Positions 1 through 10,030 of a stretch of 34,435 nucleotides of DNA are shown in pieces (positions within the stretch are counted from its first letter, which is position 1; each line of letters opens with the position of its first letter). A model generated the notes under the pieces. That model was given only the letters and a program-made list of their open reading frames with translations. It did no database searches and was not told the origin of the DNA. A program made the position numbers and the translations under genes. The DNA comes from Alphaproteobacteria bacterium. Lineage in GTDB: Bacteria; Pseudomonadota; Alphaproteobacteria; Puniceispirillales; Puniceispirillaceae. The stretch spans positions 1 through 34,435 of the forward strand of contig JAURQT010000023.1 in assembly GCA_030835985.1 (NCBI GenBank), given 5' to 3'.

Positions 1-39
1 ATCCAGAAGCTGTTCTTTTGCCGGCAGACTATCGGGCAT
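1..39 (-). CDS. Partial CDS, N-terminus only (MPDSLPAKEQLLD...), cut by the left window edge; possibly a KDPGal aldolase (dgoA) following dgoK
   Basis: ATG on the minus strand at 39..37 with an open frame to the window edge. No strong Shine-Dalgarno seen. The identity guess rests only on the usual dgoK-dgoA neighbourhood. Confidence 0.25.
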   Translation of the reverse strand, partial: MPDSLPAKEQLLD

Positions 40-164
40 CTATTTTTCCATTTTAATATTTCAGCGAACCGCAAATTTATCCCGAAATAATGGCGATAAA
101 AATTTAGGGATGCAAAGAGAATTCGCAAATTTTTTCGCCCTATGCACAAGATTTTTTTACCAGA

Positions 165-1097
165 TTAATCCTGGAAAATATGGCGGGCGATTTCATATAA
201 TCCGGCACAGCTTGCCGCCTCGCCATCGATCAGCTGATAGCCGATATCAAAATGGGTCAGGGCAGTTTGATATAAGCCTGCCATCACCCCGGCAGCATTC
301 AGATATACCGTCCCGTTTTGCGCGGCCGCCATCGGCGCGATATGCACCATCTCTGTCCCGATAGACAGCCCGGAGAGCAATGCCGAAGCCGAAGAGGCGG
401 CAAATTTTCCGGTCAAAATACCTGCCCGTATGGCAAACAGGTGATGCAGCAAACCAAGCGATCCCCTTGCCAGCTCCAGCCCGTGTAAAAAACCCTCTCT
501 ATCTTTTTCCTCCTCGCTATCTTTTGGCTGTTCCATAAAGGGGCTGAGGATAGAATGGCGGCGCATCAGATCAAACACCTCGCCGGTCATAAAGCTGGAC
601 AGGCTGGTAATTTCTGCCCCCCTTACCGTCACCCATTTTGAATGGGTACCGGGCAGACAAAATAATCCATCCCTTATCTGATATTGTGCCAGAATACCGG
701 CAAGGGCGGTTTCCTCGCCGCGCATCACATCGGCCAGCCCGTCATCTGAAACAGATTGGATACCGGGCACAATCCAGATATTTTCTGCGCTTTTTATTTT
801 AGATGCCGCTGCGGCCAATGCGCTAATACCAGCTGTTTTTTGCAAATATCCTGCATCTTGCCAGCCCTGGGCAGAGCCTATCATACCGCACATAATCACT
901 GGCAGGGCGCGCGCGCCTCCCCCCAGCGCATGACGGGCATCTGCCAGAATATCGGCAAAGGATTTATCGGCTATCTGGCGGATACCATAGGGCCCGGCAT
1001 GATGGGCAAGGCACTGGCCTGCGCCATCCAGAAGCCAGCTTCGAAATGAGGAAGTACCCCAGTCAACCGCGACACAAAAAGGGGTGTTATCTGTCAT
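165..1097 (-). CDS. dgoK: 2-dehydro-3-deoxygalactonokinase
   Basis: Protein contains VAVDWGTSSFRSWLLD, MCGMIGSAQGW, VPGIQ and LPGTHSKWV, typical of the DgoK family. The ORF track starts at 1175, but MTDNTPFCVAVDWGTSS at 1097 is the more likely start. Confidence 0.9.
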   Translation of the reverse strand: MTDNTPFCVAVDWGTSSFRSWLLDGAGQCLAHHAGPYGIRQIADKSFADILADARHALGGGARALPVIMCGMIGSAQGWQDAGYLQKTAGISALAAAASKIKSAENIWIVPGIQSVSDDGLADVMRGEETALAGILAQYQIRDGLFCLPGTHSKWVTVRGAEITSLSSFMTGEVFDLMRRHSILSPFMEQPKDSEEEKDREGFLHGLELARGSLGLLHHLFAIRAGILTGKFAASSASALLSGLSIGTEMVHIAPMAAAQNGTVYLNAAGVMAGLYQTALTHFDIGYQLIDGEAASCAGLYEIARHIFQD

Positions 1098-1107
1098 CTG
1101 TCTTTTT

Positions 1108-2418
1108 TTAACCTGGTTGCTGGCGGATATTGTCGGGAAGCCATGTCGCCAGCTCTGGAAAGGCGATAAGCACAAATACCATCAACACCATAATCAGGAA
1201 CATGGCAAACCCTGCCCGGGCGATAAAGCTCATCTCATGCCCGGTCATCCCTTGCAAGACAAACAGATTAAATCCGATTGGCGGTGTAATTTGTGCCATT
1301 TCGACCACCACCACGATGAAAATGCCAAACCAAATCAGGTCTATGCCTGCCTGCCGGATCATCGGCTCGACAACCGCCATTGTCAGCACAACAGACGAGA
1401 TACCATCCAAAAACATACCCAGAATGATATAGAAAACCAGCAATACCATCAGCAATTCAAATTTGGTCAAATTGAAATCTGCGATAAGGTTTGCCAGCCC
1501 CCGTGGCAATCCGGTAAAGCCCATGGACAGGGATAAAAACGCTGCCCCCGCCAAAATAAGTGCGATCATCGCCGAGGTGCGGGTAGCCCCCATCAGGCTG
1601 GCAGAAAAGGTTTGCGGTGTCAGGGTTCCCTGTGCGGCAGCCAGAATAAGCGCACCTATCACCCCGAATGCCGCTGCCTCTGTTGCGGTCGCAAAGCCGA
1701 AATACATCGACCCGATAACAACCGCAATCAAACACAGAACCGGTATCAGGAAGCGAGAATTTTTCAATTTTTCGGTAAACGTCATTACCGGATCAATTTT
1801 CGGATTCCATGTTTTTGACATTTTGGAATAAATCGCCACATAGGTCATAAACATCAACGCCAGAACAAGACCGGGCAGAATACCGGCAAAAAACAATTTT
1901 GTAATGGATTCATTAATCGTCACCCCATAGACAATCAGGGTAAGCGAGGGCGGGATCATCAGCCCCAGCGTTGCCGCACCTGCCAACGTCCCAATGACAA
2001 TAGGTTCGGGATACTCGCGCTTTCGCAATTCCGGTATCGACATCTTTCCCACGGTTGTCAGCGTGGCAGCAGACGAGCCGGAAACCGCAGCAAAGACAGT
2101 ACAGCCCACAATATTTGTATGAACCAGCCCGCCTGGCAATCCCCGCATCCAGGGCGAAAGCCCCTTAAACATATCTTCGGATAATCGCGTTCGGTATAAA
2201 ATTTCGCCCATCCAGATAAATAGCGGCAGGGCCGTCAATGTCCAGGAAGACGAAGATGCCCAAACAGTCGTGATCATCACATCGCCAACAGGACGTGTGG
2301 TAAATAATTCCATCCCCACCCAGGCAACACCCATCAGCGCCAGGCCAACCCAAACCCCGGCGCCAAGAAGCGTGAATAAAATAAATAGAAAAAGAATTAT
2401 AATAGACAAGTTTTCCAT
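1108..2418 (-). CDS. TRAP transporter large permease (DctM family)
   Basis: 436-aa hydrophobic protein with DctM-type motifs (FTLLGAGVWVGLALMGVAWVG, GSSAATLTTVGKMSIPELRKREYP, TPPIGFNLFVLQGMTG). Confidence 0.95.
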   Translation of the reverse strand: MENLSIIILFLFILFTLLGAGVWVGLALMGVAWVGMELFTTRPVGDVMITTVWASSSSWTLTALPLFIWMGEILYRTRLSEDMFKGLSPWMRGLPGGLVHTNIVGCTVFAAVSGSSAATLTTVGKMSIPELRKREYPEPIVIGTLAGAATLGLMIPPSLTLIVYGVTINESITKLFFAGILPGLVLALMFMTYVAIYSKMSKTWNPKIDPVMTFTEKLKNSRFLIPVLCLIAVVIGSMYFGFATATEAAAFGVIGALILAAAQGTLTPQTFSASLMGATRTSAMIALILAGAAFLSLSMGFTGLPRGLANLIADFNLTKFELLMVLLVFYIILGMFLDGISSVVLTMAVVEPMIRQAGIDLIWFGIFIVVVVEMAQITPPIGFNLFVLQGMTGHEMSFIARAGFAMFLIMVLMVFVLIAFPELATWLPDNIRQQPG

Positions 2419-2436
2419 ATCGTTATTCCCTGTTTC

Positions 2437-2964
2437 CTATTCACCTGAGGTGCCTATTTCAGACTTTACAACCCTGTCCTCACCATGAATTAGCAAATGT
2501 ATCAGATTATCTGTAAGGGCAATGGCAAGAATAACAGACCCCACCACCATTGCCGATTGCGGTATCCATAGCGCGGTTGCATCCTGGCCTTGCGAGACCT
2601 CGTGAAACTTCCATGACCAATAGGTAAAGCGCGTAGCATAATAAACAAAATACCACGCGATGGCCGTGCCAACGATAAAACATCCTGTGTTAATTATCCG
2701 GTTCCAGAAAGGTGAAACAGCATTTAAAAGGATAGAGACCCGTATATGCGCCCCGCGATTAAGGGCATTGGCAAACGCAAGGAAACTGGCGGCTGCCATT
2801 GCATAGCCAGCATAATTTGGCGCCCCTGGAAACATCTCGCCAGTCCATCTGGCCAGCATCTGGATAACGATAAGAAATAAAATAGCAATAAGGCAAAACG
2901 CAGCAGCGATGCCAGAGGCCAGATACAGCCCATCCAGAATATTTCTCATTCTCTGCATAAACAT
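2437..2964 (-). CDS. TRAP transporter small permease (DctQ family)
   Basis: 175 aa with four hydrophobic segments, directly upstream of dctM. Motif AASFLAFANALNRGAHIRVSILLN is typical of DctQ. Confidence 0.9.
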   Translation of the reverse strand: MFMQRMRNILDGLYLASGIAAAFCLIAILFLIVIQMLARWTGEMFPGAPNYAGYAMAAASFLAFANALNRGAHIRVSILLNAVSPFWNRIINTGCFIVGTAIAWYFVYYATRFTYWSWKFHEVSQGQDATALWIPQSAMVVGSVILAIALTDNLIHLLIHGEDRVVKSEIGTSGE

Positions 2965-3100
2965 AAAATCCCCCCGCCCCGATTTTAGTCAATTTATTTC
3001 AAATGATTTATCAAAAATTGGTAAATTAAATTTCTCATTACAGAGGAAAGCACACAAGCCTTCCTCTGTAATTTTAGATGGTATATTCAGAATTTACAGG

Positions 3101-4075
3101 TTAGTTCATTTTGCGAAAGGCATCTACAAGAGCCTGGCCGTCCTTGCCAGCATCTTTCAGCCAGTCTGCCATCATAACCTTGCCAATTTCTTCAAACTCG
3201 CTCTTTAGCCCGGCACCAGCTGGCTCAACTGTCATACCGCCGGCACGCAAACCTGCCAGTGTGAAGCCGGTATATTCCTTTGCCCGCCATGTACCGGCAT
3301 ATTCAGCGATTTCGGCACAGCCCTGAATAACATTTTTATTCGCCTGGCTTGCACCATTCCAGACATCGCTGTTGATAATGACATAGTTTCTTGGCATCCA
3401 CGCATCCACTTCATAGAAATGTGTCAGCGATTCCCATACTTTTCTGTCATAGCCGGTTGCCCCGGAAGAAATCATCGATTCTGCCACACCTGTCGCAAAA
3501 GCCTGTGAAATTTCAGCCGCTTCGATAACAACTGGCAACATACCGGTTAATTCGGCAAAACGGGTGGTTGTGTTGTTATATGAACGGAATTTAATCCCCT
3601 TCATATCGGCAACAGATTTCACTTCTTTTTTGAAATATAATCCCTGTGGTGGCCACGGAACCGCATAAAGCAGGGTCAGATTTTGATCGGCCAGTGTTTT
3701 TTCCAGTACCGGCTTTGCCGCTTTCCATAATTTGTCTGACTGGTCAAAAGATGTCGCTAGAAACGGTACAGAGTCGAAACCAAAAATAGCGGCTTCATTC
3801 TGGTGGCCGGAAAGCAGTCTCTCGCCAATAGGCACCTGGCCTGTCTGGACAGCACGCTTGATATCCGCGCCCTTGAACAGTGACCCTGACGGATGCGTGG
3901 TAATCTCGATATCCCCGCCTGTGCCTGTTGTTACACATTTTGCGAATTCAGCCCCGGTTACCGAATGGAAATTCGAACCGGAATAGGCCATTGGCATATC
4001 CCATTTTTCAGCAGAAGCAGCGCTTGCTGCCATTACCGCAGCAGCGGCAATCATTGTGGTCTTGATAGCTTTCAT
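3101..4075 (-). CDS. TRAP transporter substrate-binding protein (DctP family)
   Basis: Signal peptide MKAIKTTMIAAAAVMAASAASA, then DctP-type motifs (FKGADIKRAVQTGQVPIGE, MKGIKFRSYNNTTTRFAELTGMLPV, ESMISSGATGYDRKVWESLTHFYEV). Confidence 0.93.
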   Translation of the reverse strand: MKAIKTTMIAAAAVMAASAASAEKWDMPMAYSGSNFHSVTGAEFAKCVTTGTGGDIEITTHPSGSLFKGADIKRAVQTGQVPIGERLLSGHQNEAAIFGFDSVPFLATSFDQSDKLWKAAKPVLEKTLADQNLTLLYAVPWPPQGLYFKKEVKSVADMKGIKFRSYNNTTTRFAELTGMLPVVIEAAEISQAFATGVAESMISSGATGYDRKVWESLTHFYEVDAWMPRNYVIINSDVWNGASQANKNVIQGCAEIAEYAGTWRAKEYTGFTLAGLRAGGMTVEPAGAGLKSEFEEIGKVMMADWLKDAGKDGQALVDAFRKMN

Positions 4076-4227
4076 TTTCTTCCTCCTTTTTCATCCCGAT
4101 GCGGACGGCTTCAAAAACATTTCGACCTTAACATTAGGCAGTTTTTCGCCAGCATTAGAAATTTAGCATACCTAACAGCACAATGTTTCACCCCACTTGT
4201 CAAGACTTAGGCGAAGAACAGCCTCTT

Positions 4228-5472
4228 CTATCTGAATCTGGACGGGCTATAGGCCGTTATATCCAAATTCGGGGTTTGGCCTGTCATCATCTGCGCCAGC
4301 AAACGGCCTGTCTTGGGCCCGCCTGTCAGCCCCACATGATGATGCCCAAAGCCCAGATAGATACCGCTATTTTTGTCCAACTCCCCTATCAGGGGGATAG
4401 AGTCAGACGGGGCGGGGCGAAAACCCATCCAGCTGGTCATCTCTTTCCATCGCAATTCCGGCATGGCTTTTTGAATATTTTCCTTTAGCAAGGCAAAGGG
4501 CGGCTCGGACGGGGCCAGCTCTGTTCCGCCAAATTCTACCACCCCTGCCAGCCTTATGCGCCCGGCCATTGGCGTTACCACAAATTTACCAGAGGCCACC
4601 ATCACCGGGGCTTTTGGCACTATATTTGGCTCCCATAATTCTATGTGATAGCCGCGCTCGGCCTCAAGGGGTATAGACAGGCCAAGCTGTTTTACCAATG
4701 GCCCTGACCAGATCCCGGTGGTCACCGCAACCTTGTCTGCATAGATATTCTGGCCGCCAGCGCGTACCCCTGTCACCTGGCCATTTTCGCGCAAAACAGC
4801 GTCCACTTCTGCGATATGCAAATGCCCGCCCTGTTTGACAAAATGCGCGGCAAGGGCTTTGACATAATCGCCCGGGCTGGTAATTCTGCCATGCTGGCCC
4901 AGGCAGACCGCAAATCCCAGTGATTTATCAAAAGCCGGGTCATAGCGGTGAAAGACTTCGCCTTCCAGCTCTGTCCAGTGAAAGCCATGTTCGCGCCGAA
5001 CTTGCCAGCCAAAACTGTCTTTTTCATAATGGGCGCGGTCATTATAGACATATAGATAATCGCAAGGCTCTATCCATTTTTCTGCGCCTGTACCTTTGGC
5101 CAGGGCCTGATGATCGGCCAGCGAGTCGCCGACAATCGGCATCAGCGCATTGGCAATTCTCCTGGTATCGGCCACATTGGCATGTTTCAGATATTTTACC
5201 AGCCATGGCATCAATTTGGGCAGATAGGACCATTTCAGAAACAAAGGCTGTTTGGGGTCAAACAACATACCCGGGGCTTTGCTGATGAGGCCAGGCGTGG
5301 TAACCGGCACAACCGAGCAAGAGGCTAATATCCCGCCATTACCATAGCTTGCCCCTTCGGCTGGCCCGCTTTTATCTAGCAGCGTGACCGACAATCCCTT
5401 TTTTTGCAGCTCCAGGGCGGTAGAAACGCCCACAATGCCAGCACCAATGATGATAATATCCGTTTTTTCCAT
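4228..5472 (-). CDS. FAD-dependent oxidoreductase, D-amino-acid dehydrogenase (DadA)-like
   Basis: N-terminal dinucleotide-binding motif DIIIIGAGIVGVSTALELQKKGLSVTLLDK; C-terminal GFRPAPSDSIPLIGEL...LGFGHHHVGLTGGPKTGRLLAQ, typical of DadA/DAO family. Confidence 0.88.
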   Translation of the reverse strand: MEKTDIIIIGAGIVGVSTALELQKKGLSVTLLDKSGPAEGASYGNGGILASCSVVPVTTPGLISKAPGMLFDPKQPLFLKWSYLPKLMPWLVKYLKHANVADTRRIANALMPIVGDSLADHQALAKGTGAEKWIEPCDYLYVYNDRAHYEKDSFGWQVRREHGFHWTELEGEVFHRYDPAFDKSLGFAVCLGQHGRITSPGDYVKALAAHFVKQGGHLHIAEVDAVLRENGQVTGVRAGGQNIYADKVAVTTGIWSGPLVKQLGLSIPLEAERGYHIELWEPNIVPKAPVMVASGKFVVTPMAGRIRLAGVVEFGGTELAPSEPPFALLKENIQKAMPELRWKEMTSWMGFRPAPSDSIPLIGELDKNSGIYLGFGHHHVGLTGGPKTGRLLAQMMTGQTPNLDITAYSPSRFR

Positions 5473-5523
5473 TTCACATACCTGCTTTGATAAGCTTTCT
5501 TAAAACCCTTTTTTATAAAGAAA

Positions 5524-7218
5524 TTATGCCACCCATTCCGAAACCGGGGCAGCCGCCTGGTGCAAAGGCTGGGCAATCACATCAACAAGGCTGGGGCCAT
5601 CATGGGCAATGGCCTGTTTTAACACGCCTTCCAATTCTGCCGGGTCTTCCACACGCCAGCTTTTCACCCCAAAGGCCGCCGCCACAGCCGCATGATCGGT
5701 TCGCCCGAAATCCACATTATAGAAACGTTTATCAAAGCCGGCATTTTGACCTGCCTTAATCCAGCCATAGGTTGAATTGGAAAACACAATAGAGGTAATC
5801 GGCATCCTGTAGCGGGTCATGGTTTCAAACTCGCCGCAGCAAAACCCGAAAGACCCGTCGCCCATCAGATTAACTGTTTTAACAGATGGCCTGCCAATAT
5901 GGGCGCCCATAGAGGCCGCCAGTGCAAACCCCAGCGCACCATGGGCGCGGTTGGAAATGAAATTCCGCCCGGCCTTGCGCCAGCGATAATGGGCAGAAAC
6001 ATACGGGCAAGGCGTGCCAGGGTCGGCAACCACCACCGCATCATCATCCAGACAGTTTGACAGGCTATGGATTACCCGCTCAGGGGTAATGGGCTGCTGG
6101 TCAGAGCCTGCCAGTGCCAGAAAGGCCTCCAGCTTTTGTGACCAGGCAGCGCGTACAATATCTGCCCCGCCAAAATCAAAGGGCTGTTTTTTGTCCCGGC
6201 AAGCGCCCAGCAAGGCAGATAGCCCCAGATAGGCATCTGCACATATCGCAATTTCGGTTCGGTAATTTGCACCCAACACCATCGGGTCGCTATCGATATG
6301 AATAACCGCCACAGATTTATCGGGACTGCACCAGCGTTCGGTTGTAACCGATCCGGCACGGCAGCCCACAAACAGCACCAAATCGGCTTTATCCATCACC
6401 GCTCTGGTAGCGGGTACACCGCCATTTGATCCCACCACACCCAGCGCATTCGGATGGGTTTCAGCAATAACCCCCTGCCCCGAGACTGTGGTGGCGACCA
6501 CCATATTTAATGTCTCTGCCAGCTGCCGGACAATATCCATCGCCCCGGCAATTACCGGCCCGCCGCCACATACCATCACCGGGCATTTTGCCTTTAACAG
6601 CCTCTGGGCAGCCTCTTCTATCGCCGCCGGGTCTGGGGCGCTTCGCTCGCTGGGAAAGGTCTGATGGCGCGGTTCTGCCCAGATATCTTCGGGATCAACT
6701 TCTGCTTTTTGGGTGTCAAAGGGCAGGGCAAGATGGGTCGCGCCTGGCCGGCCAGTGGTCATAGCCCGAAAGGCGGCGCGGATTTGGCCAGGCAGGCTGG
6801 AGGCTTTGTCCAGACTATCATTCCATTTCGTGATGCTGGAAAACAGCGCTTTTTGATCCAGTTCGGTCAGCGGATATTTCCCGCGCGAGGTGGTTGCCAC
6901 ATCTGTGGTAATCGCCAATATCGGCACAGAGCTTTCATTTGCCTCAACAACAGGGGGCAGAATATAGGTTGCCCCGCCCCCCGACGGGCCTTCGCAAATA
7001 CCGGGCTTGCCGGTTACCCGTGCATAGCCATCTGCCATATAGCCGGCATGACGCTCATCGCGGGTCAGAAGATGGGTCATCTTGTGATCAAGGCGTGCCA
7101 GCGCGTCATAAAAAGGCAGGGTGGTATCCCCGCAAAGGCCAAAAATATGGCGCACATCATAGGCCTCCAGCATACGCACAACCGCTTCTGCGCCGGTTAA
7201 TGAATTTGTCTTTTGCAT
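5524..7218 (-). CDS. Thiamine-pyrophosphate-requiring enzyme, acetolactate synthase-like
   Basis: HIFGLCGDTTLPFYDAL, TRDERHAGYMADGYARVTGKPGICEGPSGGG and the TPP-binding region GDGSFGFCCGEFETMTRYRMPITSIVFSNSTYGWIK. Confidence 0.88.
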   Translation of the reverse strand: MQKTNSLTGAEAVVRMLEAYDVRHIFGLCGDTTLPFYDALARLDHKMTHLLTRDERHAGYMADGYARVTGKPGICEGPSGGGATYILPPVVEANESSVPILAITTDVATTSRGKYPLTELDQKALFSSITKWNDSLDKASSLPGQIRAAFRAMTTGRPGATHLALPFDTQKAEVDPEDIWAEPRHQTFPSERSAPDPAAIEEAAQRLLKAKCPVMVCGGGPVIAGAMDIVRQLAETLNMVVATTVSGQGVIAETHPNALGVVGSNGGVPATRAVMDKADLVLFVGCRAGSVTTERWCSPDKSVAVIHIDSDPMVLGANYRTEIAICADAYLGLSALLGACRDKKQPFDFGGADIVRAAWSQKLEAFLALAGSDQQPITPERVIHSLSNCLDDDAVVVADPGTPCPYVSAHYRWRKAGRNFISNRAHGALGFALAASMGAHIGRPSVKTVNLMGDGSFGFCCGEFETMTRYRMPITSIVFSNSTYGWIKAGQNAGFDKRFYNVDFGRTDHAAVAAAFGVKSWRVEDPAELEGVLKQAIAHDGPSLVDVIAQPLHQAAAPVSEWVA

Positions 7219-7387
7219 GATATATCCACCCCAAAAATCAGCTGGAAAGAAACTATTTAAAAAAATCTATCGTGTTAATCTTTCTGCCTCGTGTCAATCT
7301 TAGATCACCCGCATCGTTTCTGCATAGCTATCTGTAAAAATTCATCTTATACTGACAACAAACAGCGCAAGAGGAGATACAAAGGAT

Positions 7388-8116
7388 ATGCGCGTTAAAG
7401 GTGGCAAACCCCTTTACGGGGCAAGTGTGGGTATATTGATGCTGGATGCCCGGTTTCCGCGTATACTAGGCGATATGGGCAATGCCCTGACCTGGCCTTT
7501 TCCGGTTCATTATAAAATTGTCCGCAACGCTTCACCAGACCGGGTGGTAAGGGGACAGGCAAAAAATATGCTGGAAAATTTTATCGAGGCCGGGCGCGAG
7601 TTGGTCGCAGACGGGGTCGATGGCATTACCACAAATTGCGGCTTTCTGGCGCTGTATCAGCAAGAATTATCCCGCGCCTTGCAGGTGCCGGTCGCCACCT
7701 CCAGCCTGATGCAGGTTGCGATGGTCAACAGCCTGCTGCCCGCTGGCAAAAAAGCCGGCATCTTAACCATTAGTGCCCGCTCGCTTACCCCCGCCCATCT
7801 GGCGTCAGCCGGTGTGCCGGACACCACTCCCATCGCCACAACCGAAGGCGGCCAGGAATTTACCCGCGCTATTCTGGATAGCGAGGCCGAGATGGATATT
7901 GCAGCTGCCCGCCGCGATAATATCGATGCCGCCATCCAGTTAGCCAAAGACCCGTCTGTGGGCGCAATCGTGCTGGAATGCACCAATATGGTGCCGTATG
8001 CTGCTGCCATCCGCGCGGCAACCGGCTTGCCGGTTTTTTCGATATATAATTTTATTTTGTGGTTTCAGGCCAGCTTGTCCCCACGGGCATTTCCCTTGTC
8101 GTCCGAGGAGGGATAA
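7388..8116 (+). CDS. Aspartate/glutamate racemase family protein
   Basis: Motifs DGVDGITTNCGFLALYQ and VGAIVLECTNMVPYAAAIRAATGLPVFSIYNFI carry the two Cys of Asp/Glu/hydantoin racemases. RBS-like gaggag at about 7372. Confidence 0.85.
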   Translation: MRVKGGKPLYGASVGILMLDARFPRILGDMGNALTWPFPVHYKIVRNASPDRVVRGQAKNMLENFIEAGRELVADGVDGITTNCGFLALYQQELSRALQVPVATSSLMQVAMVNSLLPAGKKAGILTISARSLTPAHLASAGVPDTTPIATTEGGQEFTRAILDSEAEMDIAAARRDNIDAAIQLAKDPSVGAIVLECTNMVPYAAAIRAATGLPVFSIYNFILWFQASLSPRAFPLSSEEG

Positions 8117-8118
8117 AA

Positions 8119-9069
8119 GTGGTTCTATCCGCTTTACGCGGCCTTGGCCGCCATGCGCGCCTGGCGTTGCCTGTCGGGATACTAATTGCACTTATCCTGC
8201 CGGATATGGCGTTGCGCTGGGATATTATCCTGCCGATAAATATCACCTTTATTTATGCTGCCTCGATGATACGGCTTGATTTAAAGGCAACGGCCTTGCT
8301 GGCCTTTACCTTTAAAAGACTGGCCCTTACCCTTTCTATCACCCTGTTTATTTTATGCCTTATCCCGGTTTTATATGTCATGCTGGCACAGATAAGCGGC
8401 CTGGCGACCCTTTATTACCCCAGCCTTATCTGGTTTGCCGTTGCCCCGCCTATTGCCTCAACTGTCTGGATATGTACCTTGTTGGGCTTTCGCGCGGCAT
8501 TGGCGATGGAGATTGTGGTACTGACCAGCCTTGCTGCACCCTTTACCGGGCCATTTATGGCGGGCTGGCTGTTATCGGATATCGCAGCGATTGACCAGCT
8601 CGGGCTATTTTTCAAGCTGGCCGGGATGATCTGTGGCGGCACCTTCATCGCCTATTTGGGACAGACCTATCTGGGGCGGAAAAAAATAGAGGATAATCGC
8701 CATGTTTTTGACGGGCTATCTGCGCTGGCGATGCTTGTCTTCTTAATTCCTGTGTTTAACGGGGTGGCGGTGGTTATAGTGCAGCAACCTGTGCTGGCCT
8801 TTTATTTATGTGCGCTGGCCTTTGCCATGAATATGGGTGCACAAATTGTGCTATTGGGGCTTGGCTATATCCTTGCCCGGCACGCTGCCCCTATTCAGGT
8901 ATTGGCGATTGTCACCGGCAATCGAAATGTCGGGCTTTATTTTGCCGCCCTGCCGCCAGAGCCTGTTTTTGCGCTCTTCACGGCTATGTATCAGGTGCCT
9001 TTATATCTAACGCCTTTGATTATTGGCCGGATAAGCCGCCTGTTACAGCCCGATTTGCCTGGCCGATAA
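8119..9069 (+). CDS. Membrane permease, bile-acid:Na+ symporter (BASS)-like
   Basis: About 10 hydrophobic segments; LPVGILIALILPD and VTGNRNVGLYFAALPP resemble BASS proteins. The likely GTG start at 8119 lies 2 bp after the preceding stop; the ORF-track start at 8059 overlaps the racemase gene. Confidence 0.65.
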   Translation: MVLSALRGLGRHARLALPVGILIALILPDMALRWDIILPINITFIYAASMIRLDLKATALLAFTFKRLALTLSITLFILCLIPVLYVMLAQISGLATLYYPSLIWFAVAPPIASTVWICTLLGFRAALAMEIVVLTSLAAPFTGPFMAGWLLSDIAAIDQLGLFFKLAGMICGGTFIAYLGQTYLGRKKIEDNRHVFDGLSALAMLVFLIPVFNGVAVVIVQQPVLAFYLCALAFAMNMGAQIVLLGLGYILARHAAPIQVLAIVTGNRNVGLYFAALPPEPVFALFTAMYQVPLYLTPLIIGRISRLLQPDLPGR

Positions 9070-9145
9070 ACCGGGCTAATCAGGGCTGGTTTTTCGCCCT
9101 TTTATATGACAACATGACGCTATATTCCAGACGACCTCCGCCAGC

Positions 9146-9196
9146 ATATTCTGAATTTTTAGTGCCTGGTTTTTATATTTTGAATTTTTTGTGCCT
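9146..9196. repeat. Pair of 22-bp near-identical direct repeats upstream of the PcaD-like gene
   Basis: ATATTCTGAATTTTTAGTGCCT (9146-9167) and ATATTTTGAATTTTTTGTGCCT (9175-9196), 20/22 identical, 29-bp period. Confidence 0.85.
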
Positions 9197-9222
9197 CATC
9201 TGTTTTAAGGAAAGACAAGGCT

Positions 9223-10014
9223 ATGCAATTTGTAACCCTTAATAATGTTACCCTTCATTATCAGCAAATTAGCGGGCCAGAAGATGCGCCTACCATTGTC
9301 TTTATCAACTCGCTGGCGACTGATTTTCGTATCTGGCGCGATGTGATTGTCCAGCTGGCCGGAAAATTCCCGATGCTGACCTATGACAAGCGCGGGCATG
9401 GGCTGTCCGATATTGGCCAATCTCCTTATCAGATGGACGATCATGTCAATGACCTTATCGCGTTGATGGACAGGCTGGAAATTTCCAACGCGGTGATTTG
9501 CGGGCTTTCTGTGGGCGGGCTGATTGCGATGCGCCTGTCCAGGCTGCGGCCGGATTTGGCCAGTGCGCTGATACTGTGCGATACCGCCCCGAAAATTGGC
9601 ACACCGCCCATGTGGGAAGAACGTATAGAAACTGTTCGGCGCGAGGGTATGGCAGGATTGCTGAAAGCCAATATGGAACGCTGGTTTACCCGGAATTTTC
9701 ATACCCATCACACAGCAGAGCTGGATGGCTATTCGAATATGTTTTTGCGTGTGCCTATCGAGGGCTATTTAGGGACAGCGGCGGCTATTCGCGATACAGA
9801 CCTGCGTGAGGATGCTGCAAAAATTGACCTGCCGGTTATCTGTGTGGTGGGCGAGGAAGATGGCTCAACCCCGCCTGAATTGGTACTGGAGATGGCCAAT
9901 ATGATCCCCGGTGCAGATTTCAAACTTATCAAGGGGGCAGGGCATATTCCATGCGTAGAGCAGCCACATATTCTGGCCGATACGCTGACCGGCTTTATCG
10001 CGAGCCAGACATAA
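9223..10014 (+). CDS. Alpha/beta hydrolase, 3-oxoadipate enol-lactonase-like
   Basis: FINSLATDFRIWRDV, YDKRGHGLSD, nucleophile elbow GLSVGG and catalytic His in GAGHIPCVEQP resemble PcaD. Confidence 0.82.
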   Translation: MQFVTLNNVTLHYQQISGPEDAPTIVFINSLATDFRIWRDVIVQLAGKFPMLTYDKRGHGLSDIGQSPYQMDDHVNDLIALMDRLEISNAVICGLSVGGLIAMRLSRLRPDLASALILCDTAPKIGTPPMWEERIETVRREGMAGLLKANMERWFTRNFHTHHTAELDGYSNMFLRVPIEGYLGTAAAIRDTDLREDAAKIDLPVICVVGEEDGSTPPELVLEMANMIPGADFKLIKGAGHIPCVEQPHILADTLTGFIASQT

Positions 10015-10030
10015 CAGGCAGCCAGATTTT

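Noticed and set aside
9082-9104. Possible intrinsic terminator after the BASS-like gene (AGGGC...GCCCT TTT)
   Set aside because: Only a 5-bp stem and short T run; too weak to report as a feature.
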